The notes: generated from the sequence alone by a model not told the origin. 64,000 nucleotides of DNA from Pseudidiomarina taiwanensis (GCF_003987435.1 NZ_PIQG01000004.1:62001-126000), one strand, 5' to 3'; shown: positions 1-7,991, counted from the stretch's first letter. Made by a program: numbers and translations.

Positions 1-620
1 TCAGTAAGACGCAAGTAAGGCTTCAACGCTTTCCAACCTTGTGGGAACTTCTCTTTTGCCTGCTCGTCAGTCACACTCGGTGGGATAATAACTTGGTTGC
101 CTTTAGTCCAGTCAGCTGGGCACGCAACGCCGTATTTATCGCTGGTTTGCAGTGCATCGATAACACGTAAAATTTCATCGAAGTTACGGCCTACGCTCAT
201 TGGGTAAGTCATAACTAAGCGAATTTTATGGTTCGGATCGATGATGAATACTGAACGAACTGCTGCAGTCTCGCTCTCACCTGGGTGAATCATTTCGTAC
301 AACTCAGCAATTTTCTTGTCTGGGTCAGCCACGATTGGGAACGTCAGAGTGGTGTTCTGAGTTTCGTTAACGTCGTTGATCCAACCTAAATGCTCTTCAA
401 CGGTATCCGTTGAGAGACCAAGTGGCTTCACGTTGCGCTTATCGAACTCACCGTTCAATTGCGCAGTACGGCCCATTTCAGTGGTACATACTGGAGTGTA
501 ATCAGCTGGGTGGCTGAAGAAAAATACCCATGAACCTTTAGCCCAATCGTGGAAATTGATTTTGCCGTTAGTTGTGTCGACTTCAAAGTTTGGTGCGATA
601 TCGCCTAAACGTAATCCCAT
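1..620 (-). CDS. 1-Cys peroxiredoxin (Prx6 type), C-terminus cut by window edge
   Basis: Thiol peroxidase of the AhpC/TSA superfamily that reduces H2O2 and organic peroxides in the cytoplasm. The reverse strand from the ATG at 620 reads as one open frame to the left edge (206 codons), so the last few residues are missing. The peroxidatic motif PADYTPVC is at residues 38-45, with Cys45 catalytic. The sequence VACPADW and an ending in YLRLT are typical of the Prx6 branch, which is about 210-220 aa; a second Cys in VACPADW is slightly unusual. An SD-like AGGATAG precedes the ATG. The gene stands alone, and its promoter region carries repeated TATAGACAAAG elements that may be an operator. Confidence 0.93.
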   Translation of the reverse strand, partial: MGLRLGDIAPNFEVDTTNGKINFHDWAKGSWVFFFSHPADYTPVCTTEMGRTAQLNGEFDKRNVKPLGLSTDTVEEHLGWINDVNETQNTTLTFPIVADPDKKIAELYEMIHPGESETAAVRSVFIIDPNHKIRLVMTYPMSVGRNFDEILRVIDALQTSDKYGVACPADWTKGNQVIIPPSVTDEQAKEKFPQGWKALKPYLRLT

Positions 621-659
621 TTTTCTATCCTCTTTTCAATGTGAAAGTGTGTTATGAAC

Positions 660-700
660 TATAGACAAAGTATAGACAAAGATTTTCTTGCTTTGTCTTA
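660..700. promoter_or_regulatory. Tandem plus inverted 11-bp repeats upstream of peroxiredoxin
   Basis: TATAGACAAAG occurs twice head to tail (660-670 and 671-681), followed after 9 bp by the inverted copy CTTTGTCTTA (691-700, one mismatch). The block lies 40-80 bp upstream of the peroxiredoxin start codon, on the same face of the helix at an 11-bp period. This arrangement suits a dimeric regulator, but it does not match the OxyR spacing (ATAG half-sites 22 bp apart), so no regulator is named. Confidence 0.5.
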
Positions 701-762
701 TTTCGTTTTCATCTAATTTATATCATTCTGAAATAAGTGCAAGTTGAGCCAGCCGATTAAGC

Positions 763-1533
763 TCATCGATTTTTCTGAAGCACCGCCCCAAGTCCTTTAA
801 AATAGGCGAGCCAAAGACTTTCAAGTTGCTTGCAATGAGTATCATCCGGATACAAACCTGCTTGTGCCATATCACTTTTTAACGTCCCAGCGACTAAAAA
901 ATGGTTCTTTAACCGCTGCCTTTGCACCACTTTCTCAAATGCTCGCGCCACTAATTCTTCGGGCTGGGCAAAGTAATGACACCCCAGCGCGACATCTTGA
1001 CGCGCGCTTCGACGCATATAGTCGCTCATATCTTGACCCGACTCATCGAGTAAAACTGACCGCATCACCTGATGTAAATATTGATTCAACGGATGAGAAT
1101 TCAAGGGGGCTTTGGTTAGCCAGTGACGACTGGCAAAGCGGTCACTGGGCGGCGGATTCAGAAACAGCTTACCTGCAATGTAATGATCAAAAGCATGATA
1201 CCACTCGTGCGCCAAACTTCCGCCACCGGCTCGTTTTGCCAGTGCGAGCACCCGTCCATTTGGCAGATAATGGGCACTGGCTCCGGGCCGTCCACCAATA
1301 CCGTAATGCAAAGCGAGTGTGCCCCGCAGAGAAATGACCGGAGCCGGAACTTGCAAAATATCTTGTAAATCGCACAAGGCATCAAAAAATAGATTGGCCG
1401 CTTGCTGTTGCTCAGTTGCAGTCACCCAACGTCCAATTCTTATCGAATAAAACCCAAAGACCTGACGGATGTCGGCAAAGCTGACATCAGCGCCGGCGCG
1501 ATGTTCAGGACCATTACGGTAATAACTGCGCAT
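763..1533 (-). CDS. Putative zinc-metalloprotease-like protein (resembles CLCA_X family)
   Basis: A 256-residue soluble protein with an HExxH metalloprotease signature, HEWYHAFDHY, at residues 109-118 (His109, Glu110, His113). The N-terminal stretch FGFYSIRIGRWVTATEQQQA looks like proteins annotated as CLCA_X family in Alteromonadales and Vibrionales; this is from memory, and their substrate is not known to me. There is no signal peptide, so a cytoplasmic role is likely. Its ATG overlaps the stop of the upstream RNase J gene by one base (TAATG), so the two are probably translationally coupled. A metal-dependent peptidase role is inferred from the motif only. Confidence 0.7.
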   Translation of the reverse strand: MRSYYRNGPEHRAGADVSFADIRQVFGFYSIRIGRWVTATEQQQAANLFFDALCDLQDILQVPAPVISLRGTLALHYGIGGRPGASAHYLPNGRVLALAKRAGGGSLAHEWYHAFDHYIAGKLFLNPPPSDRFASRHWLTKAPLNSHPLNQYLHQVMRSVLLDESGQDMSDYMRRSARQDVALGCHYFAQPEELVARAFEKVVQRQRLKNHFLVAGTLKSDMAQAGLYPDDTHCKQLESLWLAYFKGLGAVLQKNR

Positions 1534-2918
1534 TAGGATGAGGGACCTTCGCGGAGGGCGATGCGGCCGGTATACACTTGTTGACGCTTAATACTCGGTT
1601 GCGGAGCAATTCGAAATAGGTCGCCATTGCAACCGACCAACGCAAAAGGCACACCTTGCTGACGAGCTAACTTAGCGTGCGCTTCGAGATGTTCAGGTTC
1701 ACCATGTGTTGGGATTGCAATGCGCGGCTTGACCCAGTCGTAGAGTTTTTTAAGCTCGTCTTTGCAAGGATGTCCCGAGGCATGAATTGGCTTGCTACTC
1801 TGATGCGCCTGAAGCGTCTTTATCCCGCGCTGATGAAAGCGTTGCACTAAAGCTGCTATCTCATCTTCATTGCCGGGAATAATCATCGAACTAAAAACAA
1901 TTAAGTCATCTGTATCAAGCGCCAGCAAAGGATGAGAATCTTCTGCTAAACGGTGCAATGCAGCACGAGGCTCGCCTTGACTGCCAGTGGCGACCACCAA
2001 CACCTCGTTAGCAGGCAAATAGCCGATGTGCTCTGGTCGAGTGAGCTGAATTGCTTCCGGCCAGAGTCCTACACTACGGGCCGCATTCACCATATTTTGC
2101 AGGCTGCGACCGAACAGCGCCAAATGCCGACCGGTTGCTTCAGCAACTTTGGCAAGCGTAATTAAACGGGCAACATTGCTACTAAAACAGCCGACCACGA
2201 CGCGCTTAGGAGCAGCTTTAACCGCCTCATACAAGCCCTCATAAACCGATTGTTCGGAAACCGAATGGCCCGCCTTCAGCGCGTTAGTGGAGTCACCCAC
2301 CAGCGCATCTATGGATAAGTCCGCAAGCTGTTGCAGCGGTTTTGGATTAAACGGCCGCCCCAACACTGGGTGCGGATCAATCTTCCAATCGCCAGTATGT
2401 AAAACACTCGCTGCGGCGGTTTCAATCAATAACGCATGCGGCTCTGGAATCGAATGGGTGAGCTCAAGCCAAGTAACTTTAAAGGGACCAATAGTGTGGG
2501 TTTGGCCCGTTTCGACCTCGATTATCTCAACTTGCTCGGCAAAATCGGTATAGCTTAATTTGCGGCGCAACACCGCAGCAGTAAACCGCGTAGTATAAAT
2601 CGGACAGCGCAGGCGTGGCCATAAATCCTCAACTGCACCAATGTGGTCTTCATGCGCATGGGTAATAATCAAGCCAGCGAGTTGCTTCCGCTGGCGGGTA
2701 ATAAACTGCGGGTCGGCGCACACCACATCGTGCTCTACCGCTGCAAATTCTGGTTCAAGAGGCTCGTGAAATGTCACCCCACAGTCGACCATCAGCCACT
2801 GATCCGCATGTCCATAAAGGTTCATATTCATGCCGATCTCACCGGTTCCTCCGAGTGGCAAAAACCATAAATCAGTTGGGCTTGGAAACAGACTTGGCGT
2901 AAACATCTTAGCTGACAA
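1533..2918 (-). CDS. Ribonuclease J-like metallo-beta-lactamase/beta-CASP nuclease
   Basis: A 461-residue MBL-fold protein with the GGTGEIGMN opening of RNase J, the zinc motif THAHEDHIGA (residues 86-95), VLHTGDWKID for a further metal ligand, GSQGEPRAAL of the beta-CASP region and a late THGEPEHL motif. RNase J is an endo/5'-3' exoribonuclease acting on mRNA and rRNA. At 461 aa it is about 100 residues shorter than the Firmicutes enzymes and apparently lacks their C-terminal domain, as is usual for proteobacterial homologues. RNase J is uncommon beside the RNase E system of gammaproteobacteria, so a specialised role is possible. It overlaps the downstream HExxH gene by one base and diverges from a GST gene. 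Confidence 0.85.
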   Translation of the reverse strand: MSAKMFTPSLFPSPTDLWFLPLGGTGEIGMNMNLYGHADQWLMVDCGVTFHEPLEPEFAAVEHDVVCADPQFITRQRKQLAGLIITHAHEDHIGAVEDLWPRLRCPIYTTRFTAAVLRRKLSYTDFAEQVEIIEVETGQTHTIGPFKVTWLELTHSIPEPHALLIETAAASVLHTGDWKIDPHPVLGRPFNPKPLQQLADLSIDALVGDSTNALKAGHSVSEQSVYEGLYEAVKAAPKRVVVGCFSSNVARLITLAKVAEATGRHLALFGRSLQNMVNAARSVGLWPEAIQLTRPEHIGYLPANEVLVVATGSQGEPRAALHRLAEDSHPLLALDTDDLIVFSSMIIPGNEDEIAALVQRFHQRGIKTLQAHQSSKPIHASGHPCKDELKKLYDWVKPRIAIPTHGEPEHLEAHAKLARQQGVPFALVGCNGDLFRIAPQPSIKRQQVYTGRIALREGPSS

Positions 2919-2940
2919 TCTCCCGCTCTCGTTGTAGGGT

Positions 2941-2968
2941 GTTGAGCATACGTTGTGTCGTACTCAAC
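2941..2968. promoter_or_regulatory. Inverted repeat between RNase J and GST genes
   Basis: GTTGAG (2941-2946) and CTCAAC (2963-2968) are perfect inverted arms. Inside them TACG (2949-2952) and CGTA (2959-2962) also pair, giving a 10-bp palindrome with a two-base bulge. It sits in the 67-bp divergent intergenic region, just upstream of the GST ribosome-binding site AAGGA (2973-2977), so it could be a shared operator or a 5' UTR hairpin. Confidence 0.45.
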
Positions 2969-2985
2969 AGACAAGGAATCTGATC

Positions 2986-3603
2986 ATGAAACTTTATGAA
3001 ACCGCAACCGCTCCGAATCCTCGCCGCGTCCGCATGTTTTTAGCGGAAAAGGGCTTGCTCGACCAAGTCGAGGTGATTCAAGTCGATATCACCAAAGGCG
3101 AAAATCTCAGTCCAGAATTTACGGCGATGAACCCCATGAAAAAGGTTCCGGTTCTAGCCCTTGATGACGGCAATTATATTGCCGAAACCATGGCTATTTG
3201 CCGCTACTTTGAAGTCGCTCACCCCGATACACCCAATCTACTTGGCGAATCCGCCCTCGAGCAAGCTAGCATTGAACAATGGCTACGCTGGCTCGAGTTT
3301 TATTTTATGATCCCCTGCGGCATGGGCTTTCAGCACAGCACCGGTTACTTTAAAGACCGCATGACGCCGGTTCCAGAATGGGGTGAAGTGTGCATCGATA
3401 ACGTTAAATCGTTTTTTACCTTTCTCGACCAACACTTGGCCAAGCATGATTATATTTGCTGTGACCGCTTCACCGCAGCGGATATCAATGCCTACACTAC
3501 CGTCGCCTTTGCCCGCGTCATAAAAGTCCGGATTGGCAGCGATCAACCACACTTACAAGCATGGTTTGATCGGATCAATGCTCGCCCCTCAGCACAAGTT
3601 TAA
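2986..3603 (+). CDS. Glutathione S-transferase family protein
   Basis: A 205-residue cytosolic GST. The N-terminal thioredoxin-like domain reads MKLYETATAPNPRRVRMFLA, then MNPMKKVPVLALDDG (cis-Pro loop) and YIAETMAICRYFE for the glutathione gamma-Glu contact. The all-helical C-terminal domain has FTAADINAYTTV, the usual N-capping box. The ATG at 2986 is chosen over an upstream in-frame TTG at 2953 because AAGGA lies 8 nt before it. The substrate cannot be told. It is convergent with the bicupin gene, with only 2 bp between stops; a GC hairpin (GGGCACC/GGTGCCC, 3615-3632) without a T tract lies at the junction. Confidence 0.9.
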   Translation: MKLYETATAPNPRRVRMFLAEKGLLDQVEVIQVDITKGENLSPEFTAMNPMKKVPVLALDDGNYIAETMAICRYFEVAHPDTPNLLGESALEQASIEQWLRWLEFYFMIPCGMGFQHSTGYFKDRMTPVPEWGEVCIDNVKSFFTFLDQHLAKHDYICCDRFTAADINAYTTVAFARVIKVRIGSDQPHLQAWFDRINARPSAQV

Positions 3604-3605
3604 AA

Positions 3606-4265
3606 TTAGGGCCTGGGCACCGGCAGGTGCCCTGTCTTCACATAAATCACCGTTTCTTGCTCAACGTATGGGGTATGTTTACTTAAGTGCGGGCTTCGCA
3701 ACCAGCTGCCCTGCGGATACCGCCCATGCTCGTCGATAAACTCGCCGCTCAAAACAAATATTTCCTCCCCCCCATAATGACGATGAGGCTTAAATACTTC
3801 CCCAGCGGGCCATTTCACCAAGGCAATATGTTCCGTTGCAAAGCTGTGTAACGGCATCACTTGCAAGCCGCCCTGCCCTTGAAGCCATGGTGTGTTGTTG
3901 GTATCGATCCGCACCGTTTGCTGGTCCATCGGATCGAACTGATCGAGTTGCACAAATAACTCACAGCCCTGCTCGCTAAACGGCGCATGACTTGAGCCGG
4001 GCGGATTGCGCAAATAGGTGCCCGCCGGATAGTCGCCGGTCTCATCAGAAAAGACTCCCGACAGGACAAAAATTTCTTCGCCGTAGGGGTGCTGATGAGT
4101 CTTGAAACGCGAACCTGGCTCATATTTCACTACACTGGTAGCGCGGCCATGCTCTGCCGCTTCGCGTTCGAGTGGTTTCCGCCATACGCCGGCAGCAGGG
4201 CTTGCGAGCCACTCTTCGGTGGCGGTATGAACCACCTCCTTTTGGTTAAAATCCATTCGCAACAT
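3606..4265 (-). CDS. Bicupin protein with two ChrR-like cupin domains
   Basis: A 219-residue protein made of two homologous cupin domains. The first has HQHPYGEEIFVLSGVFSDE and the second HRHYGGEEIFVLSGEFIDE, each followed by G-x-YLRNPPGSSH or G-SWLRSPHLSKH. The His and Glu residues are the usual cupin metal ligands. The pattern matches the ChrR-type cupin (anti-ECF-sigma C-terminal domain), but no zinc-binding anti-sigma domain is present and no sigma factor is adjacent, so a stand-alone metal-binding sensor or enzyme is more likely. A start at the ATG at 4256 is also possible; neither ATG has a clear SD. Convergent with the GST gene. Confidence 0.82.
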   Translation of the reverse strand: MLRMDFNQKEVVHTATEEWLASPAAGVWRKPLEREAAEHGRATSVVKYEPGSRFKTHQHPYGEEIFVLSGVFSDETGDYPAGTYLRNPPGSSHAPFSEQGCELFVQLDQFDPMDQQTVRIDTNNTPWLQGQGGLQVMPLHSFATEHIALVKWPAGEVFKPHRHYGGEEIFVLSGEFIDEHGRYPQGSWLRSPHLSKHTPYVEQETVIYVKTGHLPVPRP

Positions 4266-4368
4266 AAGCTTTTTAAGTCATTAAATTTAGTTAAAACTAC
4301 GCATGGCACTTGAAAATAGCCCACTGCTCTCTCATATTTAAGCAATCACTAAAAAACCGGAGAGCGTG

Positions 4369-4800
4369 ATGTCTTCGTCAATTATCGCGGCATGTCCACA
4401 CTGCCACAAAAAGAATCGAGTAAGTCTGGATAAGCCGCGTTCTCAAGCGAAATGTGGAGCCTGTGGGAGCGCACTATTTGATGGCCAAGTTATTAGCCCC
4501 AATAGCGACCAATTTAGGTTGCATCGAAGTGCGGAGGTGCCGCTGGTCATCGATTTTTGGGCCAGTTGGTGTGGTCCGTGCCAACAATTCGCCCCAGTCT
4601 TCAGTGACGTTGCAAAACAGTACGCTGAAAAGGCTCGGTTTATCAAAATTAGTACTGAAACCGAACCTCATCTGGCGCAACATTTTGCCATTCGGAGCAT
4701 CCCAACCATTATGGTGATCAAGCACGGGCAAGAAGTTGATCGATTGGCCGGAGCGTTACCCCCGCAAGCCTTCCAGCAGTGGCTCCAACAGCGCCTTTAG
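4369..4800 (+). CDS. trxC: Thioredoxin 2
   Basis: Zinc-containing thioredoxin that reduces protein disulfides in the cytoplasm. The N-terminal zinc finger has two CxxC pairs (C9-C12 and C29-C32), and the thioredoxin domain carries the active site WCGPC at residues 67-71 and the cis-proline in RSIPTIMVIK. The length of 143 aa fits TrxC. I chose the ATG at 4369 over the GTG at 4366 because GGAG lies 6 nt before it. In E. coli trxC is in the OxyR regulon; no OxyR site is evident here. The gene is convergent with a DUF2798 gene, and a 7-bp GC hairpin (4800-4818) overlaps both stop regions. Confidence 0.95.
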   Translation: MSSSIIAACPHCHKKNRVSLDKPRSQAKCGACGSALFDGQVISPNSDQFRLHRSAEVPLVIDFWASWCGPCQQFAPVFSDVAKQYAEKARFIKISTETEPHLAQHFAIRSIPTIMVIKHGQEVDRLAGALPPQAFQQWLQQRL

Positions 4801-4806
4801 CGGCGC

Positions 4807-5040
4807 TTAAGGCGCCGCCACCAGTAACCGCGTTAAGCGGCGCACAATCGGTAACACGATTAACAAGACAGGGAAAGCCACTAACCAACTTAATAACCAA
4901 GATTGTGACCAGAGCGCAATAAAGTCGTCGCTCAGGCCGACCGCGCGCAACGTGCTCACTAACGAGACAATGAACGTCATCAAAATCGAAAGTAATAAAG
5001 GCATTACTTTGGTTTCGTATTTTGCCGGTAGCTTACGCAT
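4807..5040 (-). CDS. DUF2798-like small membrane protein
   Basis: A 77-residue protein with two predicted transmembrane helices (about residues 13-33 and 46-66) joined by a loop with FIALWSQSWLLSWLVAFP, a layout and motif like DUF2798 proteins. The N-terminus MRKLPAKYETKVMPLLLS is basic, which would keep it in the cytoplasm. Function is unknown. It starts 20 nt after the persulfide-dioxygenase-like gene on the same strand and is probably co-transcribed with it. Confidence 0.75.
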   Translation of the reverse strand: MRKLPAKYETKVMPLLLSILMTFIVSLVSTLRAVGLSDDFIALWSQSWLLSWLVAFPVLLIVLPIVRRLTRLLVAAP

Positions 5041-5060
5041 GGCGCGGTCTCCTGTTCCGA

Positions 5061-5936
5061 TTACAGCTGATCAATAGGTAACTTCAAGTACACTTTGCCG
5101 TTGTCATCTGCTGGCGGCATTTTACCGGCGCGGATGTTCACCTGAATCGAAGGTAAAATCAAGCGTGGCATTTCCAAGGTCGCGTCACGCGTATCACGCA
5201 TCTCCACGAACTCAGCTTCACTTACGCCATCGTGCACATGAATATTGTGGCGGCGCTCATCGCCGACAGTGGTCATATACTGGTGATCGCGTCCCTCAGT
5301 TGGATAATCATGACAGAGATAAATCTCGGTTTGCTCTGGCAATGACAACAGCTTCTTAATCGAGCGGAACAAGGTTGTTGAACTTCCACCCGGGAAGTCA
5401 CAGCGTGCTGTGCCGACATCAGGTGCGAAAATCGTATCACCGACAAACACTTTTTCACCATTAAAGACATAAGCCAAACAGGCTGGAGTATGTCCTGGTG
5501 TGTGCATCACTTCAATGTTCATCTTACCGATGGTAAAGGTCTCACCATCTTTGAATAGGTGGTCAAATTGACCGCCATCTGGAAGAAATTCTTTCTCGAG
5601 GTTAAACACCTCTTTAAAGATGCCCTGCACGTCTTTAATGTGCTCACCGATACCGATCTTGCCACCGACATGTGACTGCACAAAAGGTGCTGCAGAAATA
5701 TGGTCTGCGTGCGCATGGGTTTCGAGAATCCACTCGACATTCAGACCCTTTTGTTTGACAAAATCGACGATCTTTTGAGCACTATCAGTGCGCGTCCGAC
5801 CCGATTTGTAATCGAAGTCTAAGACAGTGTCGACGATTGCCGCGCTATGGGTTTCAGTTTCATAGACGACATAGCTAAAGGTTTCGCTATCATTATCTAA
5901 AAACGCTTCGACGAAAATTTGAGTTGCTTGAGTCAT
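5061..5936 (-). CDS. MBL-fold hydrolase, persulfide dioxygenase-like (ETHE1/Blh type)
   Basis: A 291-residue metallo-beta-lactamase-fold protein with THAHADHISA (residues 73-82), HTPGHTPACLAYVF and the segment DVGTARCDFPGG, which is characteristic of ETHE1/Blh-type persulfide dioxygenases that oxidise glutathione persulfide to sulfite. Here there is no fused rhodanese domain. SD GGAG precedes the ATG. It lies close to thioredoxin 2, consistent with handling of sulfane sulfur. A glyoxalase-II role is less likely because of the GTARCDFPGG segment. The gene is probably followed by the DUF2798 gene in one transcript. Confidence 0.8.
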   Translation of the reverse strand: MTQATQIFVEAFLDNDSETFSYVVYETETHSAAIVDTVLDFDYKSGRTRTDSAQKIVDFVKQKGLNVEWILETHAHADHISAAPFVQSHVGGKIGIGEHIKDVQGIFKEVFNLEKEFLPDGGQFDHLFKDGETFTIGKMNIEVMHTPGHTPACLAYVFNGEKVFVGDTIFAPDVGTARCDFPGGSSTTLFRSIKKLLSLPEQTEIYLCHDYPTEGRDHQYMTTVGDERRHNIHVHDGVSEAEFVEMRDTRDATLEMPRLILPSIQVNIRAGKMPPADDNGKVYLKLPIDQL

Positions 5937-6054
5937 TTTGTTCTCCTTCGCGTAACCGCGTAATGAGTGTATTTCGCATTTGTCTAAAATATATAGAACT
6001 GGTGAAATTTTGCAACCCTAGCCACTCTATTGAACCTATCGATAAATCCGAAGC

Positions 6055-6080
6055 AAAAAAAACGGCTCCGAAGAGCCGTT
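6055..6080 (-). terminator. Intrinsic terminator of ompW
   Basis: On the minus strand AACGGCTC and GAGCCGTT form an 8-bp stem around a TTCG tetraloop (6061-6080), followed by a run of eight T (6055-6062 as A on the plus strand). It lies 27 bp past the ompW stop. Confidence 0.92.
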
Positions 6081-6106
6081 AAAGTTTCTACCATGTTCTG
6101 CACTGT

Positions 6107-6799
6107 TTAGAAGCGGTAGCGAACACCGGCCATAGCGACGATTGGATCAATTTCCACGTCAACGCTTTGGACAGTGGTGCCGTTCACACGGACATCACCT
6201 GTAGTATCGATATCCATGGTGCTGACCATAAAGTGCAAGCCCCAATCTGCATTCAAGTTCACATTGAAACCTGCTTGAAGAGCGTAGCCCCAGCTGTTTG
6301 AAAGTTTTAAATCAACTGTATCGGCAGCAGTAATCGCACCTAAGTCAGTTAAAGCTGAAACCAACTGTGGGTCTGCTTGAGTGTCGAAGAACCAAGTATA
6401 GTTCAAGCCAACTCCAACAAACGGCTCAATCCCGTTATCGAATTTCCAGTTGTACTGGAACATCAAAGTTGGTGGTAAGTGTTTAGTGTCACCGATTGCT
6501 AAGCCAGCAAGTGCGCCGGTCGCAGTAATGTCGTGACTAAACGGAGTTGCTGCAATCAACTGTACTGACCACGCATCATCAATCGCATAATCAAAGGTTA
6601 AACCTAACTGAGTGTTGTTGTTCACAGCAACGCCAGTTGAGCCAGGGGTCAAACCTGCAATGCTCTCAACCACGTTCAATGAAGTGCTGCTTTCATCAGG
6701 CATAACGCTGATGGCACCAACATTGACACCAATTTTTGCAAATGCAGGGGCAACGCCAAGCGCGGCAACAACTGCGGTAACGAGGGCTAATTTTTTCAT
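6107..6799 (-). CDS. ompW: OmpW family outer-membrane beta-barrel protein
   Basis: A 230-residue protein with a signal peptide (MKKLALVTAVVAALGVAPAFA) and the OmpW layout: an amphipathic 8-stranded barrel, the segment AATPFSHDITA, LPPTLMFQYNW and GVGLNYTWFF, ending in the outer-membrane C-terminal signature AMAGVRYRF. OmpW forms a small hydrophobic-ligand channel. The ATG at 6799 is chosen over a GTG at 6808 because GGAG lies 8 nt upstream of the ATG. A perfect FNR-type site lies upstream at 6857-6870; in E. coli ompW is activated by FNR under low oxygen, so anaerobic induction is inferred here. Confidence 0.93.
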   Translation of the reverse strand: MKKLALVTAVVAALGVAPAFAKIGVNVGAISVMPDESSTSLNVVESIAGLTPGSTGVAVNNNTQLGLTFDYAIDDAWSVQLIAATPFSHDITATGALAGLAIGDTKHLPPTLMFQYNWKFDNGIEPFVGVGLNYTWFFDTQADPQLVSALTDLGAITAADTVDLKLSNSWGYALQAGFNVNLNADWGLHFMVSTMDIDTTGDVRVNGTTVQSVDVEIDPIVAMAGVRYRF

Positions 6800-6856
6800 G
6801 AGTATCACTCCTTGGTTTGTAATACAGAAAGTTTAGCCCGTTATTTATGAAACTCC

Positions 6857-6870
6857 TTGATCTCGATCAA
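6857..6870 (-). promoter_or_regulatory. FNR/Anr box upstream of ompW
   Basis: TTGATCTCGATCAA is an exact match to the FNR consensus TTGATNNNNATCAA. On the minus strand a TAAACT -10 element lies at 6835-6830, which would put the box about 41 bp upstream of the start site, the class II activation position. The box lies in the short gap between the haem-protein stop and ompW, giving ompW its own promoter. Confidence 0.85.
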
Positions 6871-6875
6871 CTGTT

Positions 6876-7439
6876 TTAATCATTTGTTAATGGGAATTTC
6901 AGCAAAAATGCACCGCGCAAGTCACCTATCGCAAATCCTGTCGCTTGGTCGTCCGGATAAAATTCGTCTAACGCTTGCTGAACTGGCTTGCCGATCATTT
7001 TGCCATGACAGAGAACACATTGTTGTTGCATCACGATTGCTCGCAGATAGTGGCGCTCTCCCGAGTCGGTTGTCACCCAAGTTTCAGGTACCTGATTTGG
7101 GTCATCTGCTAAGCGATCGATAAAGTCCTCTAAGACGTCACGATGAATACTTTCAGGTGCATTATTCGGGTTACGCACACGTAATGCGGTGCGACCAACC
7201 TCAATCCCATGCTGTTGCGATAACTCAGCTGCGATTTCCGGCGCTCTCTCCTTGCAAACCTGAATGCCCGCGCGCGGACCACCCGCCTGAATTCCTGCTT
7301 TTAACTCTTGTCCAAGGCGTTGTTGTAATTGCATTGCAATCGACCGAGCCTGCTCGGTTTCGGTTGTCACTGATGCCGCAGTTGATGAAGCTGAAAAGAT
7401 CAGTGTCGTTAATATGAAAAAAGAAATAAAAATACGCAT
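6876..7439 (-). CDS. Periplasmic haem-binding DUF3365 (Tll0287-like) protein
   Basis: A 187-residue protein with a signal peptide (residues 1-22) and one c-type haem motif CVLCH (Cys141, Cys144, His145). The rest matches DUF3365/Tll0287-like proteins: IQVCKERAPEIA, RVRNPNNAPESIHR and an ending FAIGDLRGAF. Such domains bind haem in a PAS-like fold and are seen as sensors of redox state or gas. It follows the RegA-type regulator by 18 nt in the same direction, so it is probably the third gene of a redox two-component operon. A role as the periplasmic signal input of the kinase is inference. Confidence 0.82.
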   Translation of the reverse strand: MRIFISFFILTTLIFSASSTAASVTTETEQARSIAMQLQQRLGQELKAGIQAGGPRAGIQVCKERAPEIAAELSQQHGIEVGRTALRVRNPNNAPESIHRDVLEDFIDRLADDPNQVPETWVTTDSGERHYLRAIVMQQQCVLCHGKMIGKPVQQALDEFYPDDQATGFAIGDLRGAFLLKFPLTND

Positions 7440-7457
7440 AATTATTGTCCTCCTGCG

Positions 7458-7991
7458 TCACGATTTAAGGGGTGACCATTTACTTAGCTTGCGTTGTAAA
7501 GTGCGTCGATGCATTCCCAAGGCCCTCGCCGTTGCAGAGATGTTGCCATCGTGCTGTTGTAACGTTTTTTGAATCAACTCCCACTCAAGCTGCGCAGGAG
7601 TGAGTGGTGATTCGGATGGCTCGGGTATTGTAGCGGACGCCTCTTGCGGGACACCCTCAAGTGCATGTAATAGCTGCGCAAAGCTCACTGGTTTGGCTAG
7701 ATAATCGGTCGCGCCAGCTTTAATCGCAGCAACCGATGTCGCCAGACTCGCATAGCCGGTGAGCACAATAAGGTGCTGTGGCTGAAACCGCTTCCGGATA
7801 TTGGGAATCAATTGCAAACCATTCACTTCACCAAACTTCAAATCAACCACAACCGCATCCATGGTGCCGCTAATCTGCTCTAATTCAGCAGCACTTGCGA
7901 CACAAGTCACTTGCATGCCATGACGCTCGAACCGAGCACGTAAGGTTCTAAGTAATAACTCATCATCATCGATGAGGAGTAACTGTTTCAT
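7458..7991 (-). CDS. RegA/ActR-family redox response regulator
   Basis: A 177-residue regulator with a receiver domain (acidic LLLIDDDELLL, phospho-acceptor Asp50 in AVVVDLKFGE, LTGYASLATSV, conserved Lys in LAKPVSF), a proline-rich linker, and a C-terminal Fis-type helix-turn-helix GNISATARALGMHRRTLQRK. The HTH is nearly the RegA/PrrA/ActR signature. These regulators control respiration and redox genes with a RegB-type kinase, which is the gene just upstream (gap 13 nt). A RegA-like inverted repeat lies in the divergent promoter region at 9097-9111. Confidence 0.9.
   Translation of the reverse strand: MKQLLLIDDDELLLRTLRARFERHGMQVTCVASAAELEQISGTMDAVVVDLKFGEVNGLQLIPNIRKRFQPQHLIVLTGYASLATSVAAIKAGATDYLAKPVSFAQLLHALEGVPQEASATIPEPSESPLTPAQLEWELIQKTLQQHDGNISATARALGMHRRTLQRKLSKWSPLKS

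Noticed and set aside
660-700. OxyR site at the peroxiredoxin promoter
   Set aside because: The ATAG elements recur every 11 bp as direct repeats, not as the ATAG-N7-CTAT pattern of OxyR.
864-1337. 157-codon plus-strand frame
   Set aside because: It lies wholly antisense to the HExxH gene, which has a clear motif and coupling to RNase J.
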